From: Cyclobacteriaceae bacterium
Lineage (GTDB): Bacteria > Bacteroidota > Bacteroidia > Cytophagales > Cyclobacteriaceae
DNA length: 54,175 nt
Direction: 5' to 3'
NCBI GenBank assembly: GCA_958296015.1
Contig: CATQIH010000005.1
Coordinates: 1 to 54,175, forward strand
The translations under genes were made by a program, and so were the position numbers. Below the pieces are notes generated by a model. That model did not search any database. It was not told the origin of the DNA and was given only the letters and a program-made list of their open reading frames with translations. Positions 53,516 through 54,175 of this stretch are shown here, piece by piece (position 1 is the first letter of the stretch; every line of letters begins with the position of its first letter).

Positions 53516-53551
53516 AGCAATGTGATTGCATCTGATATTTTTTTAACTTTG
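53516..53551 (+). promoter_or_regulatory. Promoter and weak operator of MerC 2
   Basis: AGCAATGTGATTGCA (53516-53530) keeps the outer GCAA...TTGCA of the operator but not its centre. TAACTTTG (53544-53551) is a TAnnTTTG -7 element ending 4 bases before the ATG at 53556, so the transcript is probably leaderless or nearly so. Confidence 0.6.
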
Positions 53552-53555
53552 CTCT

Positions 53556-54005
53556 ATGCAGTCTGATATCAAAAAGATTTTACAACACCCAAAGCTTGAT
53601 TTTATTGGTTTTGCCGCCTCATTGCTGTGTGCTATTCACTGTGCAGTGCTGCCTTTTCTGCTAAGCCTGGCCCCACTGGCAGGTTTTCACCTGTTGGCCA
53701 ATCCTATGGTGGAGTATAGTGTGATTGCAGTTGGCCTTCTGGTGGGAAGTTTTTCACTATTGCACGGTTACCGTCATCATCATCACAAAAGCCTTCCGCT
53801 CTATATGATTGTAGCAGGCTTTGTACTGATATTTGCCGGACATCTACTGCTGCATACAGGCAACTCGCAGGAACTCATTATGACAGTGATGGGTGCTTTG
53901 CTGGTGGCAACGGCACACCTTGCCAATCAGTACTATGTGCGGCGTACAAACAAAAAGGCCACTCGTCGCCTTCAATCTGAAAACTGTAAACAGTTAGCTG
54001 CCTGA
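53556..54005 (+). CDS. MerC-type membrane protein 2
   Basis: A 149-residue paralogue of the protein at 49136-49570: IGFAASLLCAIHCAVLPFLL versus IGFTASMLCAIHCAALPFLL, four helices, HGYRHHHHKS between helices 2 and 3, and GHLLLHTGN matching GHLLTHVWL. The C-terminal tail is Lys/Arg-rich rather than Cys/His-ended. The CxxxC motif and histidines suggest metal binding within or near the membrane. It closes the zinc-associated segment on the right, about 120 bp after the small lipoprotein gene, from which it is separated by a terminator and its own promoter. Confidence 0.88.
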   Translation: MQSDIKKILQHPKLDFIGFAASLLCAIHCAVLPFLLSLAPLAGFHLLANPMVEYSVIAVGLLVGSFSLLHGYRHHHHKSLPLYMIVAGFVLIFAGHLLLHTGNSQELIMTVMGALLVATAHLANQYYVRRTNKKATRRLQSENCKQLAA

Positions 54006-54175
54006 TGCTACAAAAATTTCAGTCTTCTATGTTCACAGTTTCAAGTAAGGAAAGCGGTATGGCTTTGGTACCAAGCCTACAAAAATGAACCGTGAACTGG
54101 TATCTGAACATTTTTAGCGGTTGTTTATAAAACCATACACTAACATGGCAAAGCAAATAGTACACAAGGCCAGCA
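54006..54175. other. Right end of window, non-coding
   Basis: No gene start is evident before the window end. An ATG at 54145 (MAKQIVHKAS) could begin the next plus-strand gene, but too little is present to judge. Confidence 0.35.

Noticed and set aside
1-54175. tRNA, rRNA, riboswitch or origin
   Set aside because: On reading both strands I saw no cloverleaf, rRNA-like block or known riboswitch core; absence is by eye only, without a covariance search.

Overview
The window reads as chromosomal DNA of a member of the Bacteroidota, probably of the Cytophagales type (inference). The grounds are a SusC/SusD pair, a DUF4249 lipoprotein with its TonB-dependent receptor, a PorP/SprF protein next to a giant secreted protein with a type IX (CHU_C) C-terminal sorting domain, many carboxypeptidase-regulatory-domain receptors, and promoters with the Bacteroidota -7 element TAnnTTTG. 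No tRNA, rRNA, CRISPR array, integrase or transposase was recognised.

Left part (1-22 kb). A hypothetical helical protein is followed by a DUF4249 lipoprotein / TonB receptor / small lipoprotein operon, a SIMPL-domain protein, a periplasmic Xaa-Pro aminopeptidase, and a SusC/SusD nutrient-uptake pair. The SusCD pair is bracketed by two copies of the last ~57 bp of the aminopeptidase gene. Then come a Fur-family (probably Zur) regulator, two hypothetical envelope proteins, and the type IX pair: a 1.5 kb-codon adhesin-like protein and a PorP/SprF protein fused to an OmpA domain. The gaps carry several long palindromes.

Middle (22-26 kb). A thioredoxin-reductase-like flavoprotein carries an in-frame 15-bp minisatellite. 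It is divergent from a three-gene operon (ABC ATPase, FtsX-type permease with a His-rich loop, DUF3299 lipoprotein-like protein) that matches the Vibrio Zrg zinc system in gene content.

Main cluster (26-49 kb, all minus strand). Four TonB-dependent receptors, one DUF4374 (XusB-like) lipoprotein, a single ABC ATPase and six DUF3526 ABC-2 permeases are arranged as three pairs. Each pair has one class I member (ectodomain motif HPHxxAHFG) and one class II member. One class II gene is broken by a frameshift in a six-G run. Two near-identical promoter/operator cassettes (about 43.6 and 49.0 kb) drive the cluster. A DUF5916 protein and a decayed receptor fragment lie at the downstream end.

Right end (49-54 kb). 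Two MerC-type membrane proteins flank a His-rich coiled-coil lipoprotein, a ZnuD-like TonB receptor and a small lipoprotein.

The unifying signal is a 15-bp palindrome close to TGCAACAnTGTTGCA. I see it at about ten places (23.56, 28.78, 43.57, 43.61, 48.99, 49.03, 49.56, 49.60, 52.78 and, weakly, 53.52 kb), nearly always overlapping or next to a TAnnTTTG promoter. Because it precedes the Zrg-like operon, the MerC genes and the His-rich lipoprotein, I infer that it is the operator of a Zur-type regulator, possibly the Fur-family gene at 13.2-13.7 kb. If so, about 25 kb here is a zinc-starvation regulon, and the receptor/permease cluster is a candidate new metallophore or zinc import system.
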